Position numbers and translations under genes: made by a program. A DNA stretch of 64,000 nt from Pseudoxanthomonas dokdonensis (GTDB taxonomy: Bacteria > Pseudomonadota > Gammaproteobacteria > Xanthomonadales > Xanthomonadaceae). Position 1 is the stretch's first letter; every line of letters starts with the position of its first letter. The notes beneath the pieces were generated by a model. The model was not told where the DNA came from, did no database searches, and saw only the letters and a list, made by a program, of their open reading frames with translations. The stretch lies in NCBI RefSeq assembly GCF_001431405.1, contig NZ_LDJL01000002.1, positions 62,001 through 126,000 on the forward strand, read 5' to 3'. Shown here one piece after another: positions 26,392 to 38,163 of the stretch.

Positions 26392-28140
26392 CTATTTTCT
26401 GGGGCGCACCTGGATGTGTACTTCGGCCAGTTGTTCGTCGGCGATCGGTGACGGCGCGCCGGTCATCAGGCACTGGGCGCTGGTGGTCTTGGGGAAGGGG
26501 ATGACGTCACGGATCGAGTCGGTGCCGGCCATCAGCGCGGCGATGCGGTCAATGCCAAAGGCGATGCCGCCATGCGGTGGTGCGCCGTACTTCAGTGCGT
26601 CCAGCAGGAAGCCGAATTTGGCTTCGGCTTCTTCGGCACCGATGCCCAGCAGTTCGAACACGGTGCTCTGCATGTCCGGGCGGTGGATACGGATGGAACC
26701 GCCGCCGATTTCATTGCCATTGAGGACCATGTCGTAACCGCGCGATACCGCCGTCTTCGCGTTGGCGCGCAGGTCGGCGATGTCGTCGACCGCCGGGGCG
26801 GTGAACGGATGGTGCAGGGCCACGTAACGCTGTGCATCTTCATCCCATTCGAACATCGGGAAATCGGTGACCCACAACGGTGCCCAGCCAGCGGCGACGC
26901 GGCCGGTGTCCTTGCCGACCTTCAACCGCAACGCGCCCATGAAGTCGCTGACCACGTTGTACTTGCCGGCACCGAAGAAAACGAGGTCGCCATTCTGCAG
27001 GCCAATGGCCTTGATCAAGGCGGCGAAGGCGTCTTCGCTGAAGAACTTGGCGATCGGCGAGTTGACCGCGCCATCGTCGCCAATCTTGATGTAGGCCAGG
27101 CCCTTGGCGCCGTACTTGGCGGCATGCGCGGCGTAATCGTCGATCTGCTTGCGCGAGAAGGCGGCACCCGCCGGTACCCGCAACGCGGCGATGCGGCCTT
27201 CCGGATGCTCGGCCCAGTCGCTGAAGACCTTGAATTCGCTGCCCTTGACCAGCTCGGCCACGTCCTGCAGTTCCAGGTCGATGCGCAGATCCGGCTTGTC
27301 CGAACCAAAGCGGCGCATTGCCTCGGCCCAGGTCATGCGCGGGAACTGCGCGGCGAGATCAACATCCACCACCTCCTTGAAGATGTCGCGGATCATCGCT
27401 TCCACGGTGTCCTGGACATCGCGCTCCTCGACGAAGGCGAACTCCATGTCGAGCTGGGTGAACTCGAGCTGGCGGTCGGCACGCAGGGCTTCGTCGCGGA
27501 AGCAGCGGGCAATCTGGTAGTAACGGTCGAAGCCGGCGACCATCAGGATCTGCTTGAACAGCTGCGGTGACTGCGGCAGCGCGTAGAACTCACCCGGGTG
27601 CATCCGCGCCGGAACCAGGAAGTCGCGTGCGCCTTCGGGCGTGGCCTTGGTCAGGATCGGGGTTTCGATGTCCTGGAAACCGCGCCCGTCCAGCCAGCGG
27701 CGCAGTGCCTGCACCAGCTTGATCCGGGTGCGCTGCTTGCGCTGCATGTCCGGGGTGCGCAGATCCAGGTAACGGTATTGCAGGCGGATGTCTTCGCCAG
27801 GATTTTCGTGGGCGTGGAACGGCAGCGGCGCGGCCTTGTTGAGCACAGTGATGCGGCTGGCGATCACTTCGACCTTGCCGGTGCGGATCTTGTCGTTGAC
27901 GCTGTGGCGGGCACGGACCACGCCTTCGACCTGCAGCACGTCCTCGTAGCCCAGTTGCTCGGCGACGGCATAGACCTCGGCCGCGTCGGGCTCGACCGTG
28001 ACCTGGACAATGCCCTCGTGGTCACGCAGATCAATGAAGCAGACGCCGCCCAGGTTACGGGCGACGTCGGTCCAGCCGCACAGGGTGACGGTCTGGCCAA
28101 TCAAGGCCTCATCGACAAGACCACAGAAATGGGTACGCAT
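26392..28140 (-). CDS. aspS: Aspartyl-tRNA synthetase
   Basis: A 582-residue class II aminoacyl-tRNA synthetase that charges tRNA-Asp. MRTHFCGL (ATG at 28140) is the standard start; the upstream 23 codons are ignored. The N-terminal OB anticodon-binding fold has [15 protein letters not shown]. The catalytic domain has motif 2 ([19 protein letters not shown]) and motif 3 ([14 protein letters not shown]). The bacterial insertion domain (GAD) is present. Length is normal. Whether it is the Asp-only or the Asp/Asn-nondiscriminating type cannot be judged by eye. Confidence 0.98.
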   Translation of the reverse strand: MRTHFCGLVDEALIGQTVTLCGWTDVARNLGGVCFIDLRDHEGIVQVTVEPDAAEVYAVAEQLGYEDVLQVEGVVRARHSVNDKIRTGKVEVIASRITVLNKAAPLPFHAHENPGEDIRLQYRYLDLRTPDMQRKQRTRIKLVQALRRWLDGRGFQDIETPILTKATPEGARDFLVPARMHPGEFYALPQSPQLFKQILMVAGFDRYYQIARCFRDEALRADRQLEFTQLDMEFAFVEERDVQDTVEAMIRDIFKEVVDVDLAAQFPRMTWAEAMRRFGSDKPDLRIDLELQDVAELVKGSEFKVFSDWAEHPEGRIAALRVPAGAAFSRKQIDDYAAHAAKYGAKGLAYIKIGDDGAVNSPIAKFFSEDAFAALIKAIGLQNGDLVFFGAGKYNVVSDFMGALRLKVGKDTGRVAAGWAPLWVTDFPMFEWDEDAQRYVALHHPFTAPAVDDIADLRANAKTAVSRGYDMVLNGNEIGGGSIRIHRPDMQSTVFELLGIGAEEAEAKFGFLLDALKYGAPPHGGIAFGIDRIAALMAGTDSIRDVIPFPKTTSAQCLMTGAPSPIADEQLAEVHIQVRPRK

Positions 28141-28311
28141 GGGGGCAAACTCCGCAGGGGGCAGCCGGCAAGGGCCGGAAAAAAGGACAAACCGGCGGCA
28201 ACCGGTCAAGCCCGGTAGTTTAACCGGCAGCGGCCCTTCGCCCCAGTGGCTGGCCGTCGCCCGCCCCGCTTTGGCGCCCGGCGATCACGCCGGGCGAGGT
28301 GATCAACCGCC

Positions 28312-28638
28312 TCAGTCGGCGCTGGCCGCCGGTTTGGCCGCGGCCGGCGCGGTCGCCGCTGGCGTGGACGGCTTGGCATCGGCGGCGGGCTTGCTGTCGG
28401 CCGCCGGCTTGCCTGCGCCATCGCCGCTGTCGGCCAGGTTGCGCTTCTTGTCGCCGTCCTTCTTGAAATCGGTCTCGTACCAGCCGCTGCCCGCCAGCCG
28501 GAACGACGGCGCTGTCAGCTGCCGCTTGACCGCCTGCGCCTGGCAGGCCGGGCACGTGTCGGGGTCCGGGTCGGAGAGCTTCTGCAGGCGGTCGAACTGA
28601 TGACCGCACTGTTTGCATTCAAAGGCGTAGATGGGCAT
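28312..28638 (-). CDS. FmdB-family zinc-ribbon protein
   Basis: A 108-residue protein starting MPIYAFECKQCGHQFD, the family signature. Paired cysteines C8/C11 and C29/C32 form a small zinc ribbon. After residue 45 comes a family-typical SFRLAGSGWYETDFK segment, then an Ala/Pro/Lys low-complexity tail of about 45 residues. FmdB-like proteins often sit near aspS; the role is poorly defined, possibly regulatory. Confidence 0.9.
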   Translation of the reverse strand: MPIYAFECKQCGHQFDRLQKLSDPDPDTCPACQAQAVKRQLTAPSFRLAGSGWYETDFKKDGDKKRNLADSGDGAGKPAADSKPAADAKPSTPAATAPAAAKPAASAD

Positions 28639-28693
28639 GGGTGACGATCGAAGTCAGTGGGTTGGCGCAGACATGGGGATTGCCGGAGCGGCT

Positions 28694-29968
28694 TCAAGTC
28701 CGCGCCGGCGGTGATTCGGCGATGGGATCGCTGCTGCTGGCCTCGGCCGCCACCGGCACCACGCTGGCGCTGGCGCCGGTCGGCGTCGGTGCCGACGGCG
28801 GTGGCAGCGCCAGTTGTTCATCGGCAATCAGCGGGTCCACATCGAACGGGGTACGGAACACCAGCGACGGCAGCAGCGTGTTGAGCGCGGCATACAGCAG
28901 CAGCGCGCCAAACAGCACGTCCGGGATCGAGAAACGGTCACGCAGGATGCCGGCCAGCACCAGGGTGAAGATCAGGGTCGGCGCCAGCGCCAGCGACACC
29001 CGCATGCTGCTGCGGAAATCCTCGCCGAACATCAGCCGTCGCTGCAGCCAGACCACGCCGACCCGCAGCGGCAACACCACCAGCGTGATCAGGATGCCCA
29101 GTCCCAGCGCTTCCCAGCTCAACGCGTCCGACGGCACCTTGGTGCCGGCGTAGAAAAAGTAGAACGGCACGAAGAAGGTCGCGAACAGGCGCACCGCGTG
29201 CAGGTTCTCGTGCGAAGCCAGCTTGGGCATCCGTTGCCGCAGCAGCCGTGCCACCAACCCGGCGATGAACGCACCGACCAGGTAATACACGCCGAGCTTG
29301 TAGGTGATGAACGCGGCGATCAGCCCGACCATCACCAGCAGCGAGAATTCCGAGCCCGGCGCCTGCGGCACCACCCAGCGGCCCAGCGCCACGAACAGCA
29401 GCGGCAAGCCGATCAACATCGCCACCAGGATCGCCGAAGCGACCATCATCTGTTCGCGGTCCGATGACTGCAGCACCACGAACAGCGCCACCAGCGCCAG
29501 CAGTTCGCCGGCGATCGCCTTGCTGGTGACCCAGAACTGTTCTTCTTCATCCAGCCCCAGCCGTCCCAGGGTATCGATGATGAAACCGGTCGATGGGGTC
29601 AGCAGGGCCAGCGCCAGCAGCGCCGCCGCCTGCCAGGACACGCCGTAGTCGGCACCGTAATGCCAGCCCAGCCAGGTGACCCCGGCGAGGGTCAGGGTCC
29701 GGATCAGCAGATGAGTCAGCAGTGGCCACAGCCCGCGCCGCAGCGCATGCAGATCCACTTCCAGACCGGCAAACAGGAACAGCGACGAAATGCCGAACGT
29801 GGCCAGCCACATCAGCAATGAATCGTGGGTGCGGTCGCTGAAGAACAGCATCGCGATGATGCCGAACAGCAGGCAGGTCAGCGGTGCCGGAATCTTGAAC
29901 CGTTGCAGCGCGCGCGGGATCACCAGCAATCCGAAGATCAGGCTGAGATAGATGATTTCTTGGCTCAT
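28694..29968 (-). CDS. Cation:proton antiporter (CPA2-type)
   Basis: A 424-residue membrane protein with about 11-12 helices of the sodium/proton-exchanger fold. The N-terminal helix is IIYLSLIFGLLVIPRAL, and the characteristic ALALLTPSTGFIIDTLG segment (about 140-157) and the later LGVYYLVGAFIAGLVARLL are present. The start ATG at 29968 follows AAGGAAG. A C-terminal tail of about 35 residues is Ser/Pro/Ala-rich and likely cytosolic. No RCK/TrkA domain, so it is not a KefB/C. The cation is not predictable. It is read on the minus strand between the ABC-F gene and fmdB. Confidence 0.9.
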   Translation of the reverse strand: MSQEIIYLSLIFGLLVIPRALQRFKIPAPLTCLLFGIIAMLFFSDRTHDSLLMWLATFGISSLFLFAGLEVDLHALRRGLWPLLTHLLIRTLTLAGVTWLGWHYGADYGVSWQAAALLALALLTPSTGFIIDTLGRLGLDEEEQFWVTSKAIAGELLALVALFVVLQSSDREQMMVASAILVAMLIGLPLLFVALGRWVVPQAPGSEFSLLVMVGLIAAFITYKLGVYYLVGAFIAGLVARLLRQRMPKLASHENLHAVRLFATFFVPFYFFYAGTKVPSDALSWEALGLGILITLVVLPLRVGVVWLQRRLMFGEDFRSSMRVSLALAPTLIFTLVLAGILRDRFSIPDVLFGALLLYAALNTLLPSLVFRTPFDVDPLIADEQLALPPPSAPTPTGASASVVPVAAEASSSDPIAESPPART

Positions 29969-30007
29969 TTGCTTCCTTGTGGGTACCGCGCCTTGGACGC
30001 GTATGAC

Positions 30008-31867
<1,860 letters not shown>

Positions 31868-32056
31868 GACAGGACCCGATGGAATTGGAGTTCGACAACC
31901 GCCTAGTTTATCTGTATGCGGCGCAGCGGCGTTTGTTAAAGATTCATTGACAGGCGCGTCCTGGCGGGGTACTTCGGGTAGGTACCCCCGTTAAAAATCC
32001 TTTCAATTGAAACAATTAGCCTCGGCCTGAGGCGTCTTCACCTGCAGGAGTCCCCC
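31868..32056. promoter_or_regulatory. Divergent regulatory region with palindrome TTTCAATTGAAA
   Basis: A 189-base gap between the divergent ABC-F and TonB-receptor genes. The perfect 12-base palindrome TTTCAATTGAAA is at 32001-32012, 45 bases before the receptor ATG. Right after it is GCCTC-GGCCT-GAGGC (32020-32034), a second dyad. The receptor has a good ribosome site (GCAGGAG). Whether either dyad is an operator is inference. Confidence 0.4.
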
Positions 32057-34450
32057 ATGAACCGTTCGCTTTTCCCACTCACATTCTCGATTCTCGCGGC
32101 ACTGGCGGCCAGCGCCGGCGCGCAGGAACCGGCCCGCCAGGCGAGTACCCTGGATACCGTCATCGTCACCGGTACCCGGGTGGTGGACCGGACGGTGGCC
32201 GAATCGCAGTCGCCGATCGACATCATTTCGCCGGAATCGTTGCAGGCCACCGGCAGCACCGAACTGGCCACCGCGCTGGCGCGGGCGCTGCCGTCGCTGA
32301 ACTTCCCGCGGCCGGCGATCACCGATGGCACCAGCGGCATCCGCCCGGCGCAACTACGCGGACTGTCGCCTGACCAGGTACTGGTGCTGGTCAACGGCAA
32401 GCGCCGCCATACCTCGGCGCTGGTCAACGTCAATGGCACCATCGGTCGCGGCTCGTCGGCAGTGGATCTGAACGCGATCCCGGTCGCGGCGGTGGCGCGG
32501 GTCGAAGTGCTGCGCGATGGTGCCTCCGCGCAGTATGGTTCCGACGCCATCGCCGGGGTGGTCAACATCGTGCTCAAGGGCGACACCGGCGGCGGCAGCC
32601 TGTCGGTCGACGCCGGCAAGTATTCGGCCGGTGACGGCTCGCAGTTCCAGCTGTCCGGCGACAGCGCGATCGACTTCGCCGCTGGCCGCGGCTATGTCCA
32701 TGTCGCCGGCCAGGTCGGGCAGCAGGACCGTACCGACCGCGCCGGCCCGTACCAGGGCACCTCGCCCAACACCGGCAACAATCCCGATGTCGGCGAGGTC
32801 GCCTACATCTACGGCGATCCCGAGGTCGACCAGGCCGCGCTGTCGCTCAACAGCGGTTTTGAACTCAGCGACACCGCCGAGTTGTACGCCACCGGCATGG
32901 CCAGCAATCGCGACATCACTTCGTTCGCGTTCTATCGCTCGCCCAACCACAGCGGCCAGGGCGCATTGCTGGCGCAGATCTACCCGGACGGCTACGTGCC
33001 GCAGATCGTGCAGCTGTCGCAGGACCGTTCGCTGGTGGCGGGCGCCAAGGGCTTCACCGGCAACGGCTGGAACTGGGATCTGAGCTACAACTACGGTTAC
33101 AACCATCTCGGCTTCAGCACCGCCAACACCATCAACTACAGTCTTGGCGCCGACAGCCCGCGCCGCTTCTACGATGGCGCGCTGGAGTACACCCAGAACG
33201 TGTTCAACGCCGACTTCAACAAGGCGCTGGACATGGGCCTGGCCTACCCGGCGACGTTGTCGCTGGGTGCCGAATACCGCGAGGAGAAATGGAACCAGTC
33301 GCCGGGCGCGGCCAATTCCTACCTCAACGGCGGCGCACAGGGCTTTGGTGGCTTCACCCCGACCAACGCCGTGCATGCCGACCGCCACAACGTCGCCGTC
33401 TACGCCGGGCTGGAAGCCGACATCAGCGAAAGGTTCTCGGCCGGCATCGCCGGACGTTACGAGGACTATTCGGATTTCGGCAGCGAAACCTCCGGCAAGC
33501 TGTCGGCACGCTATGCGTTCACCGATACCTTCGCACTGCGCGGTACCGTCGCCAGCGGTTTCCGCGCGCCGTCGCTGGCCCAGCAGTACTACCAGGTGGT
33601 GACCTCGCAGTACAACACCAGTGTCGATCGCTTCTTCGAGTCGGGTACCTTCCCGGCCACCAGCGCGGTCGCGCAGGCACTGGGCGCGGATCCGCTGCAG
33701 GCGGAAACCTCACTGTCCTACAGCCTGGGCCTGGTGATGCAGCCGGCCGACGGCCTGTACGTTACCGTCGATGCCTACCAGATCGATATCGATGATCGCA
33801 TCGTGCTGTCTTCCAACCTGTTGCTGGCCGACAACACCGCTGCCCAGGACCTGCTGGCCGGGCTCGGCATCAACGGTGTCACCAGCGCGCGTTACTTCAC
33901 CAACGCCGCCGATACCCGTTCGCGCGGCGTCGATGTGGTTGGCAGCTACGACATGCCGCTGGCCAGCGGCAACCTCAACCTGACCGCCGGTTACAACTAC
34001 AACGAGACCGAGATCCAGAAGATCGCACCCAACCCGCCGGAGCTGGACGCGCTGGGCACCGAGTTGCGGCGCATCGGCCGTGATGAAGAGGCACGCATCG
34101 AGGAAGGCTATCCGAAGGACAAGCTCAACCTGACCGCGACCTGGGATCTGGCGCGCTGGGCCTTGAATGCCGGCCTGACCCGCTATGGCAGCTTCACCAC
34201 CCGGGTCAGCGAAACCGGCAACCCGGCCAACGACCAGACCTATGGCGCCGAGTGGGTGCTGGACATGGCCGCCAGCTACAAGCCGAGCCGGAACTGGAAG
34301 CTGACCCTGGGCGCCGACAACCTGCTCGACGCCTATCCGGACAGGACCATCATGCCGAACTCGAACAGCGGCCAGTTCCCCTACAGCAGCCAGTCGCCAT
34401 TCGGCTTCAATGGCACCTACGTCTACGGGCGGGCGACGTTCACCTGGTAA
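32057..34450 (+). CDS. TonB-dependent outer-membrane receptor
   Basis: A 797-residue TonB-dependent receptor. A signal peptide (residues 1-22, ending SAGA-Q) is followed by a TonB-box-like DTVIVTGTR (about 33-41). The plug domain runs from about 50 to 170, with ELATALARALPSLN, RGLSPDQVLVLVNGKRRH and VARVEVLRDGASAQYGSDAIAGVVNI, all standard. The barrel follows and ends VYGRATFTW, the aromatic terminus needed for outer-membrane insertion. The plug sequence is of the Xanthomonad/Caulobacter type that imports sugars or other large nutrients, but the ligand is unknown. The next gene is convergent, so it is monocistronic. Confidence 0.95.
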   Translation: MNRSLFPLTFSILAALAASAGAQEPARQASTLDTVIVTGTRVVDRTVAESQSPIDIISPESLQATGSTELATALARALPSLNFPRPAITDGTSGIRPAQLRGLSPDQVLVLVNGKRRHTSALVNVNGTIGRGSSAVDLNAIPVAAVARVEVLRDGASAQYGSDAIAGVVNIVLKGDTGGGSLSVDAGKYSAGDGSQFQLSGDSAIDFAAGRGYVHVAGQVGQQDRTDRAGPYQGTSPNTGNNPDVGEVAYIYGDPEVDQAALSLNSGFELSDTAELYATGMASNRDITSFAFYRSPNHSGQGALLAQIYPDGYVPQIVQLSQDRSLVAGAKGFTGNGWNWDLSYNYGYNHLGFSTANTINYSLGADSPRRFYDGALEYTQNVFNADFNKALDMGLAYPATLSLGAEYREEKWNQSPGAANSYLNGGAQGFGGFTPTNAVHADRHNVAVYAGLEADISERFSAGIAGRYEDYSDFGSETSGKLSARYAFTDTFALRGTVASGFRAPSLAQQYYQVVTSQYNTSVDRFFESGTFPATSAVAQALGADPLQAETSLSYSLGLVMQPADGLYVTVDAYQIDIDDRIVLSSNLLLADNTAAQDLLAGLGINGVTSARYFTNAADTRSRGVDVVGSYDMPLASGNLNLTAGYNYNETEIQKIAPNPPELDALGTELRRIGRDEEARIEEGYPKDKLNLTATWDLARWALNAGLTRYGSFTTRVSETGNPANDQTYGAEWVLDMAASYKPSRNWKLTLGADNLLDAYPDRTIMPNSNSGQFPYSSQSPFGFNGTYVYGRATFTW

Positions 34451-34483
34451 GCATTGCCGAAGCCGCGGCCGCCGATGGCAGGG

Positions 34484-35629
34484 TCAATCGGCGGCCGGTC
34501 GCAGCAGGGTGGCGATTTCATCGCCGGTCACCGGCCTCAGGCCGGCGTTGAAGTCGTCGTTCAATGCCTGCACCAGTGCCTGTGCCCACAAGCCGTTCCA
34601 GATCGTGCCGGCATGGCCATCGGCCAGGGTCGCGTTGGTCGGCGCATCGCCCTGGCTGTTGTCGACCCGCAAGCGGCCCAGCCGGACCGGGTGGTAGGCA
34701 GGCAGGCCGCGTTGGTCGCGGCCACCCCAATGCCGGGCGAACCAGTCGCGATCACTGAAGAATGCGATGTGCGGGTCACTGCCGGCCAGTGACTTCAATC
34801 CGTCGTCGAAGCGATCCAGGCCACGGTCGATGTTGCCGATGGCCTGCGCCGATTGCCATTGATCGGTATACGCGGCCCAGTGCGCGTTGTTGAAGATGCC
34901 GACCAGCAGGATGTCCAGCCGTGGTCGCTGCCCGCGCAGCATCGCCACACCCTGGCCGATGACCTGCAGGCACTGGTCGATATCGGCGAGCACCTGAGGA
35001 TCGGCCGGGTCCTGCGCCAGTCGCTGCAGATCGTCCTGCAGGCCGAACGTATTGACGCCGAGGCGGATCACCACGATGCCATCCGCCCAGCGCGCGGGGT
35101 CGCCATCCATCAGCCGGGCCAGCGCCGGGAACTCGCGCTGCGGCGCACCGATCACATCGTCGCAGCCATAACCGGAAATAGCGAAGTTGTAGCGGTAATC
35201 CTGTTTGCGCGGGCTGCGCACGTCCTCTTCACCCAGTGCAGATTGCGTGCGCGCCAGCAGTCCGGCCTCGCCCCAGGTGCCCCATTCACCGAGATCCAGC
35301 TGGTCGCCGCGCAGCCGGCCCAGCACCTCGGTCCATTGCCAGGTGGTGGCATGGTAGCGACCACCACGGCCATCGCTGCCCTGCCCCAGCAGAATCCCAT
35401 CGTGGTAGGAATGACTGTCGGAGTCGCCGATCACCGCCAATGCACGGCGCCCGTCGGATGCGACCGCTGGCGCCATCGCATCGCCGCTCTGGCTGGCCGC
35501 TGCGTTGGCCACGGTGGTGGTCGCGGCATCGATACCATCGGCGGCGCGGCAGCCCGCGCCCATTGCGCTGCCGGCCATTACCAGCAGCATCGCCAACCAG
35601 CGTTGGTATCGGATCCCCTCGCGCGTCAT
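34484..35629 (-). CDS. SGNH/GDSL-type hydrolase, exported
   Basis: A 381-residue exported protein. ATG at 35629 is preceded by AGGGGAAG. The signal ends near MGAGC (about residue 27), which could be lipidated though the -3 residue is unusual. Block I GDSDSHSYHD is at 68-77, with the catalytic Ser at 70. Block III is VIRLGVNTFG (GxN type), and block V is probably DGHAGTIWN late in the protein, giving the Asp-His pair. SGNH hydrolases of this sort deacetylate or de-esterify sugars and lipids. It is convergent with the TonB receptor and followed on its own strand by nothing else. Confidence 0.75.
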   Translation of the reverse strand: MTREGIRYQRWLAMLLVMAGSAMGAGCRAADGIDAATTTVANAAASQSGDAMAPAVASDGRRALAVIGDSDSHSYHDGILLGQGSDGRGGRYHATTWQWTEVLGRLRGDQLDLGEWGTWGEAGLLARTQSALGEEDVRSPRKQDYRYNFAISGYGCDDVIGAPQREFPALARLMDGDPARWADGIVVIRLGVNTFGLQDDLQRLAQDPADPQVLADIDQCLQVIGQGVAMLRGQRPRLDILLVGIFNNAHWAAYTDQWQSAQAIGNIDRGLDRFDDGLKSLAGSDPHIAFFSDRDWFARHWGGRDQRGLPAYHPVRLGRLRVDNSQGDAPTNATLADGHAGTIWNGLWAQALVQALNDDFNAGLRPVTGDEIATLLRPAAD

Positions 35630-35701
35630 TGCTTGCTTCCCCTGTCGCGGCTGTCGCCTTCTGTTGCCGACAACGCGGCCAGCAGCCGGCAACGGCCGTG
35701 G

Positions 35702-36229
35702 CTAGCGCATCGGCATGTGTCCGCGCGGCGAGCCATACGGACCGTAATGGTCGTACGGTCCGCCGATGAACGGGCCGTCGCCCTGTTCCACGTGCAGGTT
35801 GAAGTTCATCGTCCGCGGTTTGCCTTCGTCGTTGACGGTGGTCCTGCAGTAGTTGATCTGGGCGGCGTTGTAATGGCTGGTGCCATAGCCCTCGCTGTAG
35901 CCGATGCCGGTGCTGACGGCGCCGGTCAGGCCACTGTCGTTGTCCGGATTGACCGGCTGCGGGCAGGCCACCCGGGTCACCACGCGGGTCTGCTTGCGGC
36001 CGCTGGTGTCGCCGTAGAAGGTGCCGGGTGGATCGGCCTGGTAAGCGGTCTCGGTCGTGGCCAGCGCCGCATCCCTGGGCAGGCTCAGATCCAGTTCGGC
36101 GGCGTGCCTGGCCGCCGCCGGCGATACCGGCTGCCCCGCCGATGCCAACGGACTGGCCAGCAGCAGCAACAGCGGCGCCAGCATCCGCAGCCGGGAGGTG
36201 AACGCAGGCGAATCAGGCGGGCAATGCAT
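35702..36229 (-). CDS. Hypothetical secreted protein
   Basis: A 175-residue protein with a signal peptide (about 1-31, ending LASA-G). The ATG at 36229 is chosen; a GTG lies three codons earlier. The mature chain includes a Cys pair (VACPQPVNP and NYCRTTV) and a C-terminal stretch rich in Gly, Pro, Tyr and His (GPYDHYGPYGSPRG), the kind seen in metal-binding or adhesive peptides. I recognise no family. It starts 72 bases before the SGNH gene on the same strand and could be co-transcribed with it. Confidence 0.6.
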   Translation of the reverse strand: MHCPPDSPAFTSRLRMLAPLLLLLASPLASAGQPVSPAAARHAAELDLSLPRDAALATTETAYQADPPGTFYGDTSGRKQTRVVTRVACPQPVNPDNDSGLTGAVSTGIGYSEGYGTSHYNAAQINYCRTTVNDEGKPRTMNFNLHVEQGDGPFIGGPYDHYGPYGSPRGHMPMR

Positions 36230-36306
36230 GACTGTCACTCGTAAGGGCCGTCAGCCCAAGCTATCAGTCACACATTGAACCACGGCTGCATCCACCGGGT
36301 CCGCGC

Positions 36307-36819
36307 TCAGCGCGCGCCCAGATAGTCCAGCTTGCCCACCGGCACGCCGTTGTGGCGCAGCAGGGCGTAGGCGATGCTGGTGTGGAAATGCAGGTTGGGC
36401 AGGACGAAGCCGAGCAGGTAGCTGCGGCCATCGAAGGTCCGCTCGCCACTGCGCGAGGGCACCACCACCTTGCGCGCCTCACTGCCGTCGATCTGCCCGG
36501 CATTGAACGTGCCCAGATAGGCGATGACCGCGTCCAGCCGCGCATGCAGCTGTTCGAAGCTGGTCTCGTTGTCCTCGAACCGGCGTGATTCGGTGCCGGC
36601 CAGTCGCTCGGCGGCAAATTTGGCGGTATCGCAGGCAATCTGGACCTGCCGCAGCAGCGGGAACATGTCCGGATACAGCCGCGCCTGCAACAGCACGTCG
36701 GCGTCATAGCCACTGGCCTGTGCATGCGCCTGGGCCTGGCGCAGGAGGCCCTGCAGGTTGCCCAGGCCGCGGCTCAACACCGGCACCGAGGCCTGGTACA
36801 TCGAAAGCGAATCGCTCAT
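36307..36819 (-). CDS. DUF1993-family protein
   Basis: A 170-residue soluble protein of the DUF1993 family, a four-helix DinB-like bundle. The start MSDSLSMYQASVPVLSRGLGNL is typical, as is LQARLYPDMFPLLRQVQIACDTAK in the middle and LPNLHFHTSIAYALLRHNGVP near the end, where conserved His residues could bind a metal. No signal peptide. Function unknown. It lies between unrelated genes; the gap to 37033 holds nothing recognisable. Confidence 0.88.
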   Translation of the reverse strand: MSDSLSMYQASVPVLSRGLGNLQGLLRQAQAHAQASGYDADVLLQARLYPDMFPLLRQVQIACDTAKFAAERLAGTESRRFEDNETSFEQLHARLDAVIAYLGTFNAGQIDGSEARKVVVPSRSGERTFDGRSYLLGFVLPNLHFHTSIAYALLRHNGVPVGKLDYLGAR

Positions 36820-37032
36820 GGTCGTTTGTTCGTCGGGGAATGAGCCGCCAGCTTAGAACCTGGCGGCCGCCGTGATTAGCCCCCGCCGGTGGGAGACAGC
36901 ATCCCGCCGCGCCAGCGCTCTTCCGCCATCGCTGCACTGTCGCCGTGGCGGCGGCAGCGACCGCAGGGTGCCGGCAACAGCCGCTTGCCAGCCCACACCG
37001 CGCGCGGCCTGCACAGCACCGGCACGCCGCGC

Positions 37033-37470
37033 TCAGCCGCTGCGCGCGAACGGTTTGGTGGTCAGTACGTTGACGAACGGCTGCGCATTGACGTGGTGGA
37101 ACAGGTAAGTCTTGCGCGAGCCGCTGGCCGGATGCTGGCGGATGTACTCGGACAACGCATGCAGCAATGCCGTGTCACCGGCCTCGATCGCGTATGGCCA
37201 TTGCGGGTAGAACGCGGCGATGTCCGCTTCGCATTCGTCCAGCAGTTCAAGCTGCTCGTAGAAAAAACCGTCGTCCTCGTTGTCGTAGGCCAGGCGTGCG
37301 GCTTCGGACAGCGACGCGCCCTCGTTCAATGCATACGCATACACGCCCAGGAACGGCACCAGCTCGCCATCGCGATAGGTGGTGTCGACCACCATGTCGA
37401 CCAGTGTCGACTCGGGTTGCTGGCGGATCAGATCCGCGATGCATGAAGGGAGCGTGGAATCGGCGAGCAT
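37033..37470 (-). CDS. Hypothetical protein
   Basis: A 145-residue acidic soluble protein. It has no signal or membrane segment. Its middle is helix-rich (LAYDNEDDGFFYEQLELLDEC) and its last part reads SRKTYLFHHVNAQPFV. I recognise no family. It is divergent from the DUF1456 gene across a gap of 192 bases. Codon use matches the core genome, so it is likely an ordinary lineage-specific gene. Confidence 0.6.
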   Translation of the reverse strand: MLADSTLPSCIADLIRQQPESTLVDMVVDTTYRDGELVPFLGVYAYALNEGASLSEAARLAYDNEDDGFFYEQLELLDECEADIAAFYPQWPYAIEAGDTALLHALSEYIRQHPASGSRKTYLFHHVNAQPFVNVLTTKPFARSG

Positions 37471-37662
37471 CTTGCAGGGCTGGGGGAGCAGTTGCGTGCA
37501 TCGTAGTAAGCACGACCGGTCGGTTCAAGCATTTTCTGCGCTCTTCGCCCGGCCTGCACGCGACCGGCCAGCGGCGGCGAGCGCGGCCGCCGCGCAACGG
37601 CCTGCTGGCGACGAGGGGCTACAATGGCGCTTTGCCGGGCAGGCGCCCGCTGGAAGCCGATC

Positions 37663-38133
37663 ATGATCAACAACGACGTCCTGCGCAGCGTGCGCTACAT
37701 GCTGGACCTGAGCGATGCACGGGTGGCGGAGATCGCACAGCTGGCCGGTCCGGACCTGGCTATCGACAAGGAACAGGTGGTCGGTTACCTGAAGAAGGAC
37801 GACGAGCCCGGTTTCGTCGCCTGCAGCGACCGCGTGCTGGCGCACTTCCTCGATGGCCTGATCGTGCTCAACCGTGGCCGCGACGAAAGTCTGCCGCAAC
37901 GTCCGCTCGAGGAACGCATCAGCAACAACATCGTGCTGAAGAAACTGCGGGTGGCGTTCATGCTGAAGGACGTCGACATGCACCAGATTTTCGACGATGC
38001 CGGTTTCCCGCTCTCCAAGCCCGAGCTGAGCGCGCTGTTCCGGCAACCGGATCACAAGAATTACCGTCCCTGCGGCGATCAGATCCTGCGCAACTTCCTC
38101 AAGGGACTGACGATGCGGCTGCGCGCGGCCTGA
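37663..38133 (+). CDS. DUF1456-family protein (YehS-like)
   Basis: A 156-residue protein of the DUF1456 family, built of two similar helical repeats: INNDVLRSVRYMLDLSD (from residue 2) and ISNNIVLKKLRVAFMLKDVDM (from about residue 89). Each repeat closes with a DxxLxxFLxGL segment (CSDRVLAHFLDGLIVLNRG and CGDQILRNFLKGLTM). The start MINNDVL is chosen over the upstream ATG at 37624. Function unknown; the fold suggests a small regulatory or binding role. Confidence 0.9.
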   Translation: MINNDVLRSVRYMLDLSDARVAEIAQLAGPDLAIDKEQVVGYLKKDDEPGFVACSDRVLAHFLDGLIVLNRGRDESLPQRPLEERISNNIVLKKLRVAFMLKDVDMHQIFDDAGFPLSKPELSALFRQPDHKNYRPCGDQILRNFLKGLTMRLRAA

Positions 38134-38163
38134 GCGCGGCGCCTGGCCGCCACGGCGGGCAGC

